Notes: generated by a model from the letters alone, not told the origin. A DNA stretch of 59,485 bases from Desulfonatronospira sp964577315 (GCA_964577315.1 CAZNYT010000006.1:1-59485); one strand, 5' to 3'; positions 26,539 through 35,083 are shown, numbered from the stretch's first letter. Numbers and translations: made by a program.

Positions 26539-27426
26539 TTATTGATCATCATTCATTATTATCAAAATGGGGCACTCCTGAACAGAATACTGCTCCAGGA
26601 ACTCTTGCAATCTTTCGCTTTCCTCCTGGGAAAGCACAATCTTGTTCCCGGTGGAATCTTGACTGTCTTGGGCCTCAATACTGAATCCTTGAGGTCCCAA
26701 CTCATATCGCCTGGTAACCTGTCCCTCTTTATCCACCCGGGTATAACCCACTCTACTTTGACTTTCCCTGGGCTCGGGCCCCAAAATCGAGGCACGGAAA
26801 AGAATATTGCCCTCATCGTCCAGGATTACCGGCACTAAAACTGGCTTTAGCCCGGATTCTCTCGCATCCAGATAGATCCTGCACCCTCCCAGAATATGCC
26901 GCACCGGCAGCCCATCTCTACCCTGATCCCAAGATACAAAAACCCTGTCCGGCAACAAGCTGCGAATGCTTTTATCCCACAAATCCAGGTAAACATGAAC
27001 CTCAACATTATTCCGGGGATGGTGATAATAAACCGTATCCCACACCAGGGAATGCTGTACAAGGGTTCGAAATCCTTCTTGGGCTTGGGGATTTTCCCGG
27101 ATCGTATTCCGTAAGTTGCCCGCGGGATTCACTTCAATATCAAGAAGGATTTCCCGCAGTTTTTTCCGGGCCTGAAGCAGGGCCTCCCGCTCGGCTATCT
27201 TCAAAGAGAGTTCCTGGTCTTGATGAATATTTTCAGGAATCCGGGATGACCCTACAGCATAAATCCGACCTTCTGTCCAATTGATCGTGCCCTTGCCACC
27301 GTCAACCTGCTGGATATAAGGCTCAAGGCCTGCTTCCAGGTTCTTATAGCCCTCCTCCCCCCAAGCTAAGGATGGCAACAAAAACAGGATCAGCACCAGG
27401 AGTACCGGATAAATAACATTATACAT
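26539..27426 (-). CDS. Exported protein of unknown function (LPP20/FlgP-like helix region)
   Basis: 295 residues with a signal peptide (residues 4-23, ending SLAWGE). INWTEGRIYAVGSSRIPE, then a helix AEREALLQARKKLREIL, recalls the G-x-x-A-G..A-x-x-A-R-x-x-A-L pattern of LPP20/FlgP-type proteins. The later part has a VFVSWD and VPVILDDEGNILF core. It has an AGGAT site. It shares a transcript with the next exported gene; both may act together at the envelope, which is inference. Confidence 0.65.
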   Translation of the reverse strand: MYNVIYPVLLVLILFLLPSLAWGEEGYKNLEAGLEPYIQQVDGGKGTINWTEGRIYAVGSSRIPENIHQDQELSLKIAEREALLQARKKLREILLDIEVNPAGNLRNTIRENPQAQEGFRTLVQHSLVWDTVYYHHPRNNVEVHVYLDLWDKSIRSLLPDRVFVSWDQGRDGLPVRHILGGCRIYLDARESGLKPVLVPVILDDEGNILFRASILGPEPRESQSRVGYTRVDKEGQVTRRYELGPQGFSIEAQDSQDSTGNKIVLSQEESERLQEFLEQYSVQECPILIIMNDDQ

Positions 27427-27463
27427 ACACTATATCCTATTTGAGAGTATAAAATAGCCCTAA

Positions 27464-27660
27464 GTAGAGAGTCAAAAGTTCTTTGGCAAACCCTTGTTTT
27501 TATTGCGAATTTTTAGCCTTCTCTATGTCCTTAACATCTCTAGCTTAACGTACTGATTTTCTTCTCTTACTTTTTACCCAGTTAAACACTGCCTCCGGCA
27601 GTCACGCTTAAGCGTGGTTTAACCGGGTGAATCTTTTACTTTTTACTTTTAACTCTCAAG
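27464..27660. repeat. Second intergenic element, copy B, with flanking direct repeats
   Basis: 197 bases flanked by AGCCCTAA on both sides (27456-27463 and 27661-27668), an 8-bp target duplication. The ends GAGAGTCAAAAGT and ACTTTTAACTCTC are inverted repeats with one mismatch. About 120 bases match copy A at 18787. A structured 51-base segment sits inside (27577-27627), absent from copy A. No coding potential. Confidence 0.75.
27577..27627. repeat. Fully paired three-way junction inside element copy B
   Basis: CCCAGTTAAAC (27577-27587) pairs with GTTTAACCGGG (27617-27627) with one A-C mismatch. Between them are two hairpins with no spacer: ACTGCC and GGCAGT around TCC (27588-27602), and the palindrome CACGCTTAAGCGTG (27603-27616). 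Every junction base is in a helix. It is absent from copy A. Confidence 0.8.
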
Positions 27661-27732
27661 AGCCCTAAATGAACATGCCCATTCGGGAACCACTAAACAT
27701 TCTAACTAAGTCTACTCCATCTTTTATATTTT

Positions 27733-28668
27733 TCAACTGGATAAATAATCTTGTATAAGCTCCTTGGCTTCAAGCACCTGATACGGCAACACCCAATGCA
27801 CGTCCGGTTCCTTTCGAAACCATGTCAGCTGCCTCTTGGCATATTTCCTGGTGTTTCTATACCAATTCTGGAGGCACCGTTCAAAACCCAACTTGCCTTC
27901 CAAATAATCCAGGATCTCCGGACATCCAATCCCGGCAAGTCCCGGCAAATCCCTGCAAAAAGAATTTTTCCTCCAGACCTGTCGCACCTCCTGAACCGCC
28001 CCTTTCTGGATCATTCTCTTTATTCTTTTTTCCAGGTTAACCTTTAGCTCCTCCTGAGGCAGATATACTCCCAATTTGAGGACCCGGAAAGCGGGACAAG
28101 GATCATGGTCCTTGTGCCACTGGGACAAGGTTCTGCCACTGGACAAATAAACCTCCCAAGCCCGAGTGACCCTTTGTTTGTCCCGGCTGCTGATCTTGGC
28201 GGCATACTCCGGGTCGATCCCTTGCAGCTCCCGGTGCAGAACCTCCGGACCCAGCTCCCGGCAACGTTTCAACACCTGCTCGCGAATGGATTCCGAAACA
28301 GCAGGAATAGGGGCCAGCCCGTAGATAAGGGATTGTAAATACAATCCCGTCCCCCCCACCAAGACAGGAACCCGATCATTTTTGCCTGCCCAGGCTATGC
28401 TATCTTTCGCCCACGTCACGAATGTGCCTGCGTTGATTTCCCGGGAAGGGTCCAGAAAACCGTATAGGTGGTGTGGGCATTTCTCCTGCTCTTCCCGGGT
28501 GGGCTGAGCAGTCACCACTTCCAAGTCCTTGTAAACCTGCCTGGAATCAAAGTTAACTATCTGGATCCTAAAAAAATCTGCCAGGGCCAAGGCCAAATCG
28601 TTTTTGCCGCTTCCAGTAGGCCCCAGAATGCAGACTATCCTGGGCAGAGATTTCAATGTAGTGGACAT
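27733..28668 (-). CDS. miaA: tRNA dimethylallyltransferase
   Basis: 311 residues. It adds a dimethylallyl group to A37 of tRNAs that read codons starting with U. Family motifs are ILGPTGSGKNDLALALA (P-loop), NFDSRQVYKDLEVVTAQPT (substrate Asp-Ser), VLVGGTGLYLQSLIYGLAP, and the basic YAKRQLTWFRKEP near the end. In the P-loop the usual Thr after GK is Asn (GKND), an uncommon change. It precedes coaD on the transcript's downstream side by 23 bases. Confidence 0.95.
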   Translation of the reverse strand: MSTTLKSLPRIVCILGPTGSGKNDLALALADFFRIQIVNFDSRQVYKDLEVVTAQPTREEQEKCPHHLYGFLDPSREINAGTFVTWAKDSIAWAGKNDRVPVLVGGTGLYLQSLIYGLAPIPAVSESIREQVLKRCRELGPEVLHRELQGIDPEYAAKISSRDKQRVTRAWEVYLSSGRTLSQWHKDHDPCPAFRVLKLGVYLPQEELKVNLEKRIKRMIQKGAVQEVRQVWRKNSFCRDLPGLAGIGCPEILDYLEGKLGFERCLQNWYRNTRKYAKRQLTWFRKEPDVHWVLPYQVLEAKELIQDYLSS

Positions 28669-28691
28669 GCACCCTACCGCCTGAAAACAGC

Positions 28692-29189
28692 TTACTGCCC
28701 CAGTTCAAACTTCTTATACAGCTCCTTGCGGATATTTTCCGGAACCAGCCCCTGGATATCCCCACCTAGACGAGCTACGTCCTTGATCAGGGTGGAACTG
28801 GTATAAAGCCATTTGTAATCCGTCATCAGGAAAATGGTTTGAATTCCCCGGTCCAAACGGCGATTCATTAAGGCCATTTGAAACTCGTGCTCAAAGTCTG
28901 CCACGGCTCGCATCCCCCTAAGAATGGCCTTGGCTTGCTTGCTGCGGGCATAATCTATTAAAAGCCCTTCAAAGGACTCCGCCCATACCCTGGGATTGTC
29001 AGCAAAGGCCTCGTCCGCCATATCCACCCTTTCCTGCAATGAAAACAACGGTGTCTTGGGCGTATGCAAGGCTACAGCCACGACAATCTCGTCAAATATA
29101 TCCAACCCTCTCTTGACCACGCTTAAATGACCGTTAGTCAAGGGATCGAAAGTACCGGGATAAACCGCGATCAATTTGTTCTTATCCAA
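28692..29189 (-). CDS. coaD: Phosphopantetheine adenylyltransferase
   Basis: 165 residues. It makes dephospho-CoA from phosphopantetheine and ATP, the fourth step of CoA synthesis. The nucleotidyltransferase motif is PGTFDPLTNGHLSVV, the phosphopantetheine site includes LRGMRAVADFEHE, and the second ATP motif is YTSSTLIKDVA. The start is a TTG with AAGGA 6 bases upstream, and it overlaps the end of rsmD by 19 bases, a typical coaD-rsmD arrangement. Confidence 0.96.
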   Translation of the reverse strand: MDKNKLIAVYPGTFDPLTNGHLSVVKRGLDIFDEIVVAVALHTPKTPLFSLQERVDMADEAFADNPRVWAESFEGLLIDYARSKQAKAILRGMRAVADFEHEFQMALMNRRLDRGIQTIFLMTDYKWLYTSSTLIKDVARLGGDIQGLVPENIRKELYKKFELGQ

Positions 29190-29734
29190 AGCAGTATCCT
29201 TGTTTGTCCAAAATTCCTGTCCTTCAACAACCTAAGCTCCTGATAATCGTTTGGATCCAATTCAATGTTTCTTTCCACCTCTGCGCATAGCAATCCCTCT
29301 CTCGGGAGCCACCCCATGCTAAAAACCTTGGGAAGCACCGCCTGAAACATATCCTTGCGGTAAGGCGGATCGATAAACACCAAATCAAAACCGGAATCGG
29401 TTCCTTTTTCCAAAAAGCTTCCCACTTTCTGCCTCTTTACCCTAGCCCGTTCCCTGGGAATATCCAACCTGCCCATATTTTCCTTGATCATCTTAATTGC
29501 ATAAGAGCTCTGGTCTACGAACACCGCTTCCTGGGCCCCCCTGCTCAAGGCCTCCATCCCCAGGGACCCGCTGCCTGCAAAAAGATCCAGAACCCTGGTG
29601 TCGGGCCAGAACAACTGTCTGGATTCCAAAATGGAAAACAGGGCTTCCCTAACCTTGCCAGTCGCCGGGCGATAACCCGGCCCGCTGCCGGTTTTAAGCC
29701 TCCTGCCCCGGTATTCCCCGGCAATAATGCGCAT
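29171..29734 (-). CDS. rsmD: 16S rRNA (guanine-N2)-methyltransferase, RsmD family
   Basis: 187 residues. It methylates G966 of 16S rRNA in the 30S particle. The N-terminus is MRIIAGEYRGRRLKTGSGPGYRPATGKVREALF, a family hallmark. The SAM site is VLDLFAGSGSLGMEALSRGA, and the catalytic motif IV is FIDPPYRKD. It overlaps coaD. A single transcript with the upstream pseudo-regulator is likely, as only 8 bases separate them. Confidence 0.95.
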   Translation of the reverse strand: MRIIAGEYRGRRLKTGSGPGYRPATGKVREALFSILESRQLFWPDTRVLDLFAGSGSLGMEALSRGAQEAVFVDQSSYAIKMIKENMGRLDIPRERARVKRQKVGSFLEKGTDSGFDLVFIDPPYRKDMFQAVLPKVFSMGWLPREGLLCAEVERNIELDPNDYQELRLLKDRNFGQTRILLWIRTN

Positions 29735-29742
29735 AAACGGTT

Positions 29743-30729
29743 TTACTCTCCCCAGGAAGTCAAATCCTGGATACTTACCCCATCAGATTCAGGATGAACA
29801 CCGTCTTCATTCAGGGTTCCTGATTGCCCGCTGATCACGTCCGATACCGCGTCCTGGGAGGTAACCCAACTGAATAGATGCTCTGCGCATGCCCTGCTTC
29901 CCCCGTAAGAGGTTTCCACTTGCAAGCTCAGAAAATTTCCCCCCAAGGCAATATCCACGTTGTTTACCACTCCATCTTGGAGCTCTCCACTATCCAGGCT
30001 GGACAGCACCCGTCTCAGCATGTCCTTTATACCGTCCAGAGAGTTGTCACCGGAAACAATGCATATCTTGTCCTGCTTGGTCCTGCCCACTTGATCATAG
30101 TTGCGCAAAAGATCTTTTATGCTTATAAGAACTTCATCCTTGGCCCATCTGGTTAAGGTTTCTCCCAGGCTGACTTCCATCCAATCCCGGTTCTTGAAAT
30201 CAAGAACTGCCACTGAAAGTCGTCCTTGTTTGCGCCCGATGCGGTTCACTTCCTGATACAGTACCCTGGACAGGCCCTTTTCGTTTAGGACCCCTGTTCT
30301 TGGATCCAGCTGAGCTATCCTTTGATTTTTCACGTGCTCCAGGAAACGCTGCAGTCCCGTAGCAACCCGCCACTTGAGCTCACAATCCAGAAAGGGATGA
30401 ATAATAAAATCGTCTGCATCCACCCGGCTCTCGCAGATACTTACCCGGTGCCAACTTCTGCCCAGCAAAATAAGGTAGACATAATCCAACCGGTACTGTC
30501 GTTGTCTTTGGCGTAAAATACGGCAAAACTCCAAGCCATCTATGCCGGTGTCCTCTATGGATACCACAACCAAAGAAAAATCGTTTTCCTCCAATTGGCT
30601 CAAAGCCCGGAAATGGGTCTGTACCCACACGGGTTCCATATCCCAGGACTCCAAATGGGTTACCACTTCTTCGCCAATGCCTGGATCCGGCTCCACCACC
30701 AGAATCCTCTGTTTCTCTGGGCTGGACAT
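29743..30729 (-). CDS. Pseudo-receiver plus degenerate GGDEF protein
   Basis: 328 residues. Residues 8-125 fold like a response-regulator receiver, but the phospho-acceptor Asp is Ser (LVVVSIEDTGIDG), the switch Thr is Gly (LILLGRS), and the conserved Lys is His (DFIIHPF). Residues 140-255 follow a GGDEF diguanylate cyclase domain (LDPRTGVLNEKGL), yet the active motif is KQDKI (GRTKQDKICIV). It should neither take phosphate nor make cyclic di-GMP. A C-terminal Ser/Asp-rich tail follows. It begins 20 bases after the ntrY stop, so it may be a partner or modulator of that kinase. Confidence 0.8.
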   Translation of the reverse strand: MSSPEKQRILVVEPDPGIGEEVVTHLESWDMEPVWVQTHFRALSQLEENDFSLVVVSIEDTGIDGLEFCRILRQRQRQYRLDYVYLILLGRSWHRVSICESRVDADDFIIHPFLDCELKWRVATGLQRFLEHVKNQRIAQLDPRTGVLNEKGLSRVLYQEVNRIGRKQGRLSVAVLDFKNRDWMEVSLGETLTRWAKDEVLISIKDLLRNYDQVGRTKQDKICIVSGDNSLDGIKDMLRRVLSSLDSGELQDGVVNNVDIALGGNFLSLQVETSYGGSRACAEHLFSWVTSQDAVSDVISGQSGTLNEDGVHPESDGVSIQDLTSWGE

Positions 30730-30749
30730 GCGATCAATTCTCCATGAGT

Positions 30750-33047
30750 TCAGGTGATGCTTACGCTTTGTCTGCTGCGAACCGGCAATTCCACCACGAA
30801 TATGGTACCTTGTGGCTGATTGCTTTTAACCCGAACGTAACCGCCATGATCGGAAACAATGGTCTTGGCAATGGCTAGCCCTAGGCCGGTACCCTCCTTC
30901 TTGCTGGAATAATAGGGTTCGAACATTTTGGCCCTTTCCACGGAACCCAAGCCGGGACCATTATCTGCAATCTGGACAAAGACCCTCTTTAATTGCGGAT
31001 CATAATCCAGATCGATTTCTACCTGGGCCTGGGAAAAACCTTCAAGGGCCTCGGCAGCATTTACTAGGATGTTCATAAAAACCCTTTTCAATGCATCCCG
31101 GTCAAAGTTGAATTCGGGAACCTCTTCTGCCACAGTCAATTCCCAGCGGATATGCCTGTGGCTTTGCTCGAACATGGCCACCAATTCCTGCAACAGGTGG
31201 TTCAGATCATCCGGCCTGGGCCTGACCTCAGGCAACTTGGCAAAGGAGGAGAATTCCTGAACCATCTGCTGCAGGTTCTCCACTTGCCTGATGATCAATT
31301 GAGTGCTTTGCACAAAGGACTCATCACCGACTTTGTGGCTGAACTTCTTTTCCAGGCGCTCCGCGGAAAGCTTGATAGGGGTCAAGGGATTCTTGATTTC
31401 ATGGGCTATGCGCCTGGCCACCTCCCTCCAGGCCGAGAGCCTTTGCATCTTGTCCAGCTCGGTAATGTCCTCAAAAACAGCCACTATCCCGTGCTCATCC
31501 CCCTGTTCCCCGTGCAGGATCACGGCATTGACCAAAATCTTGACCAATTTCCCTTGCACGTCCAGATCCAACTGCCTTTGCCACTGGGACTCAGGCAAGT
31601 CATGGAGCTGATTCAGAACATCCTGGACCAAGTCCCTGTATTCACCCTCCACTAGATCCAAAGGATGCTTCCCCAGGACTTTTTTGCTGTCTATGCCCAA
31701 AAGATACTCAGCTGCCTTGTTCACAGTGGTAATGCGGCCCTCGTAATCCACTGAGACAACCCCAGCGGTTATGTTGTCCAGAACTGCATGCATATACCTG
31801 CCCCGGGCATCCAGTTCCTGGTTCTGCTGCTCCAGACGTCTGTTTACCTCTGTGAGGCTTTTTTGGCTCTTTTCCAGATCCCTGGCCATCTTGTTGAAGG
31901 AACGAACCAATGACCCCAGCTCGTCGTCGGACTGATCATCCAGGCGAACTGCCATGTCTCCTTTGGCGATACGATCTGTACCCTCTGCCAAAGCCTGTAC
32001 CGGTGCGGATATCTCCCTGGAAAGCTTAAACCCTAGCCAGGTGGAACCAAAAATGATCAACAGGGTTATAACCCCTAAGATGGCATACAAGGCGGATTTC
32101 ATGGGATCCTTGATGGTTTCCATCTTGCGGTACTCTTCTATGCCCTGAACTATCCCGTCCAATCTGGACAAAAGACCTGGTTCCAAGGTTTGTCCCACTA
32201 CCAGGAATCCGGTTTTGGCCTCGTCCACAGGGGTAATCCCAACCACCAGATCCCCGTAGTTCTCGCTGGGCCACATTCCGGTCCAGTATTCCGGGCGCTC
32301 CAAAAGCTCGTCCCAAGGAATGTTTTGCTTAATCTCCGGCCAATAGTCTTCCCATTCCTCGTCCGCGTACCAGTTTTGCTCCTGGAGAGAGGGAGTCACT
32401 ATCCCCATGAGGGTCAAATCATGTTCAATATCCTTTTTTTCCTGCAAAAAACTGTCCATGCTTTGCCCGCCCCACAAGAAACGCTGGCTGCGGATCTGCT
32501 CCAGGGTCACTTCCGAGCGCACCTCCAGTCCGGTCTTGACCGAAGAATAAAATACCTGCCCCACTTCCAGGGCCTGTTCCATGGAATGACCCACCTGTTC
32601 CTGAAACCAGTAATCCACTGAGGTATGAACAAAACGAACCGCTATGAAAAACATCAAAATAGTGGGTACTATGGACAAGGCCACAAAAATAAGCACCAGG
32701 CGGGTTCTGAGCTTGGATCCCAGGACTTTGCGCTTGCGTTCTATAATCAACTTGAACACGTTGCGCCCGACCAAAAAAAGGACCAGCACCAGAAGAATAA
32801 GGTTGATATTCAAAAAGGCCAAAAACAGGTAGGAATCCAGACCAAAGAATTGCAGTTCAATCCAGGTCAAAACACCGATCAACCCCGCTGCACCCAGGGC
32901 CAAACAAATCTCTCTGCGCCTTTTCCTGCTCTCTTTGGGGTCCGGCCCAGAAACTGTTATGGTATCTGAAGCTTTTTCAGTCATCTTGATGCAGGACAGC
33001 GTGGATTGGGTTACCAAGATTGCGGCCAAGATCCGAATTTTGCTCAC
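30750..33047 (-). CDS. NtrY-like membrane sensor histidine kinase
   Basis: 765 residues. Layout: two N-terminal membrane helices (about 50-100), an extracytoplasmic loop, another helix near 320, a HAMP domain, a PAS domain (about 420-520), a HisKA domain with H near residue 546 (IAHEIKNPLTPIKLSAERL), and a HATPase domain with ILVNAAEAL, DNGPGLG and GLGLAI. It autophosphorylates and passes phosphate to a response regulator, classically NtrX for nitrogen or redox control. No NtrX is next to it. The GTG at 33047 forms a GTGA overlap with DUF4390; a start at the ATG 32984 is also possible. Confidence 0.88.
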   Translation of the reverse strand: MSKIRILAAILVTQSTLSCIKMTEKASDTITVSGPDPKESRKRRREICLALGAAGLIGVLTWIELQFFGLDSYLFLAFLNINLILLVLVLFLVGRNVFKLIIERKRKVLGSKLRTRLVLIFVALSIVPTILMFFIAVRFVHTSVDYWFQEQVGHSMEQALEVGQVFYSSVKTGLEVRSEVTLEQIRSQRFLWGGQSMDSFLQEKKDIEHDLTLMGIVTPSLQEQNWYADEEWEDYWPEIKQNIPWDELLERPEYWTGMWPSENYGDLVVGITPVDEAKTGFLVVGQTLEPGLLSRLDGIVQGIEEYRKMETIKDPMKSALYAILGVITLLIIFGSTWLGFKLSREISAPVQALAEGTDRIAKGDMAVRLDDQSDDELGSLVRSFNKMARDLEKSQKSLTEVNRRLEQQNQELDARGRYMHAVLDNITAGVVSVDYEGRITTVNKAAEYLLGIDSKKVLGKHPLDLVEGEYRDLVQDVLNQLHDLPESQWQRQLDLDVQGKLVKILVNAVILHGEQGDEHGIVAVFEDITELDKMQRLSAWREVARRIAHEIKNPLTPIKLSAERLEKKFSHKVGDESFVQSTQLIIRQVENLQQMVQEFSSFAKLPEVRPRPDDLNHLLQELVAMFEQSHRHIRWELTVAEEVPEFNFDRDALKRVFMNILVNAAEALEGFSQAQVEIDLDYDPQLKRVFVQIADNGPGLGSVERAKMFEPYYSSKKEGTGLGLAIAKTIVSDHGGYVRVKSNQPQGTIFVVELPVRSRQSVSIT

Positions 33048-33613
33048 ATGGACAGATCCATCTCATATTTTACACCCTGTGCTGCGTCCCAAGACCAGAA
33101 AAAAAGAATTCCTCGGATCCATTGAGGTGCATCCCGGGTTTTCAACCTGATCTCCACCTCAACATAGTAATCCTCTTCCGGATCCAGACTATCTGAAGGG
33201 ACGAGCTCATTACTCAACCCCTGAAATAGCGAAACGAACTGCTCTTTATCCAGTTCCCGGATCCTGGTTTCTCTGTCCGGATAATTGATCATGTATTCCC
33301 CGGACAAGAGGAGCTTTTCCATTTCTATATCGAGTGTACTGGTATGGAGCTTTTCATCCCAGATTAAGCTCCTTTTTCTGTACAAGGTGAGATTGCTCTG
33401 CATTGTCATTTTGGTGCCGTTGTCCAGGGCCTGCTTGATCTCCTCGAATTTTTCAACTTTAATTGAAAATCTGGCAGCCAAGTACTCCTGGTGTGTATCC
33501 ACGTAAAAGCTGGATAGTTCCAGGCTCTGGGAACGCACTTCTGGAGACGGGAATAGCAATACCCCTAAAAAAGCCACTAACGGCAAAAAAATCATGCCCA
33601 ATGACTTTAACAT
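33044..33613 (-). CDS. DUF4390 exported protein
   Basis: 189 residues. It has an N-terminal signal peptide (residues 5-27). The mature part (SLELSSFYVDTHQEYLAARFSIKV) and the C-terminal YYVEVEIRLKTRDAPQWIRG are typical of DUF4390, which in many proteobacteria sits directly before an NtrY kinase. It probably acts in the periplasm, maybe with the kinase sensor, but this is untested. Its stop overlaps the kinase GTG start. Confidence 0.82.
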   Translation of the reverse strand: MLKSLGMIFLPLVAFLGVLLFPSPEVRSQSLELSSFYVDTHQEYLAARFSIKVEKFEEIKQALDNGTKMTMQSNLTLYRKRSLIWDEKLHTSTLDIEMEKLLLSGEYMINYPDRETRIRELDKEQFVSLFQGLSNELVPSDSLDPEEDYYVEVEIRLKTRDAPQWIRGILFFWSWDAAQGVKYEMDLSM

Positions 33614-33687
33614 AAAAACAATAAATCCTTAACCCAAAAAAAGGGGGAACAAAACAAGATTAAATCCAAGGATCAGCTCCCTTTGGA

Positions 33688-33748
33688 TGCGTCTGCAAAA
33701 AGTCCTTTTTTGCAGACGCAGGAGTCAGGAGACAGGAGTCAGGAATCA
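33688..33748. repeat. 14-bp inverted repeat followed by four tandem heptamers
   Basis: TGCGTCTGCAAAAA (33688-33701) pairs with TTTTTGCAGACGCA (33707-33720) perfectly around GTCCT. Directly after it come GGAGTCA, GGAGACA, GGAGTCA and GGAATCA (33721-33748). It lies in the gap between DUF4390 and the small membrane peptide; the stem has internal T runs but no trailing T run. The rest of 33614-33976 shows nothing else. Confidence 0.7.
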
Positions 33749-33976
33749 GTAAAAACAAAGACTTATGGATTTAGTTTATTGCTGAATTATTCTTGTTCCG
33801 ACTTTTTGCAGCTCCATCCTTTGGGCAACTCCAACCTCCTGACCAGTCCTATAATTGTATTTTCTACGCTGCTCTCAGCGCCCAAGTAAAGCAAAAAAAT
33901 CCTTCCACTAACAGAAGCCCGCAGGGATTAAGCAGTGCTGGGGAGGGAGACTCCCAAAAATAGTTTCACCATATCA

Positions 33977-34072
33977 TTAATTGGTAAAAATAAGCACAAG
34001 CACCACTATAATCACTATAATGGGCACAGCCATAACTTTAAGAAACATCTTCACGGTTTCTTTGGGTTCCAT
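33977..34072 (-). CDS. 31-residue single-helix membrane peptide
   Basis: ATG at 34072 to TAA at 33977-33979. The product has a charged start (MEPKETVKMFLKVM) and one strong hydrophobic helix (AVPIIVIIVVLVLIF) ending TN. A near-ideal AAGGAG site stands 5 bases before the ATG, which is the main evidence that it is translated. It is on the same strand as dapB, 123 bases downstream of it. No family is known to me. Peptides of this shape often bind or tune larger membrane proteins. Confidence 0.6.
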   Translation of the reverse strand: MEPKETVKMFLKVMAVPIIVIIVVLVLIFTN

Positions 34073-34195
34073 ACCTTCTCCTTACCTAATTATTCCCTGC
34101 TCTCTCAAAAAAGATCCGGTGAAGAGTTACAACCGGTTACGAGAAAACTTTCAATAAGCCGGCACCTTTCAACCTGTAAGCAACCTATTTCCGCT

Positions 34196-34978
34196 TCAGG
34201 CAAAGATATCCGCCATAGCATATAGCTTGCCAGGAGGTTGTGTCCCGAGCCACTTGGCAGCCCGCAAGGCTCCCTGGGCAAAGGTTTCCCTGGAATGGGC
34301 CCTGTGGGTCACTTCCACCCTTTCCCCGAAGCCCAGGAAGTAAAATGTGTGCTCTCCCACTACATCCCCGCCTCGGAGGGTTTGCACCCCGATTTCCTCC
34401 TGGTTTCTCTCTCCAATCATCCCCTGCCTGGCGTACACCCCACTCTTGTCCAGATCCTGACCCCGGGTTTCAGCCAAGATTTGGGCCAATTTCACAGCTG
34501 TCCCGGAGGGAGCATCCTTTTTAAACCTGTGATGCATCTCCATGATTTCCACATCATACTTATCCCCTAAACACTTTAGCAACTCCGGAAGCAACTGGAT
34601 CAGGACATTTATCCCTACGCTCATGTTCGGGGCCCAGAATAGCCTAGTATTTTGGGCCAGTTTCTCCAATTCCTGCAGTTGCTCAGACGAAAACCCAGTG
34701 GTACCAATGACAGCCGCGCCTCCGGTCTGGGAACATTTTCTGGCAGTGTCCATGCTGGTCTCAGGAAAGGTGAAATCAATAACCACCCCATCATTGTTAC
34801 TTTCCAAGATCGGTTTCAAATCGCTGCCCGCCTGGCACTGCCAGCTCTCCAGCCCGGCAAGCCTGTCCTCTTTTTCCACCACTCCTGCCAGTTCCAGTTG
34901 GGAATCTTCCTGGGCCAGCCGGGCGATGGTATTCCCCATGCGACCCTGGGCGCCCATAACTATTACCTTGGTCTGCAT
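34196..34978 (-). CDS. dapB: 4-hydroxy-tetrahydrodipicolinate reductase
   Basis: 260 residues. It reduces hydroxytetrahydrodipicolinate with NAD(P)H on the way to diaminopimelate and lysine. The nucleotide motif is VMGAQGRMGNTIA, then GTTGFSSEQ, the EMHHRFKKDAPSGTA substrate motif near residues 147-161 with catalytic His and Lys, and the terminal AAKWLGTQPPGKL. The start has an AGGAGG site. It stands apart from other lysine genes. Confidence 0.96.
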   Translation of the reverse strand: MQTKVIVMGAQGRMGNTIARLAQEDSQLELAGVVEKEDRLAGLESWQCQAGSDLKPILESNNDGVVIDFTFPETSMDTARKCSQTGGAAVIGTTGFSSEQLQELEKLAQNTRLFWAPNMSVGINVLIQLLPELLKCLGDKYDVEIMEMHHRFKKDAPSGTAVKLAQILAETRGQDLDKSGVYARQGMIGERNQEEIGVQTLRGGDVVGEHTFYFLGFGERVEVTHRAHSRETFAQGALRAAKWLGTQPPGKLYAMADIFA

Positions 34979-35083
34979 AACTACCTCCTAGAAATCTTTG
35001 CGGCCTATGCCTTAAGCCACGCAATCAAAAGACTAATCTGATACCTAAAAAATCAAAAAACGGCAAGATATGGAAAACCTCAA

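Noticed and set aside
32935..33047. Later ATG (32984) as the only start of the NtrY kinase
   Set aside because: It has no ribosome site, while the GTG at 33047 overlaps the preceding stop in the usual coupled form; kept only as an alternative.
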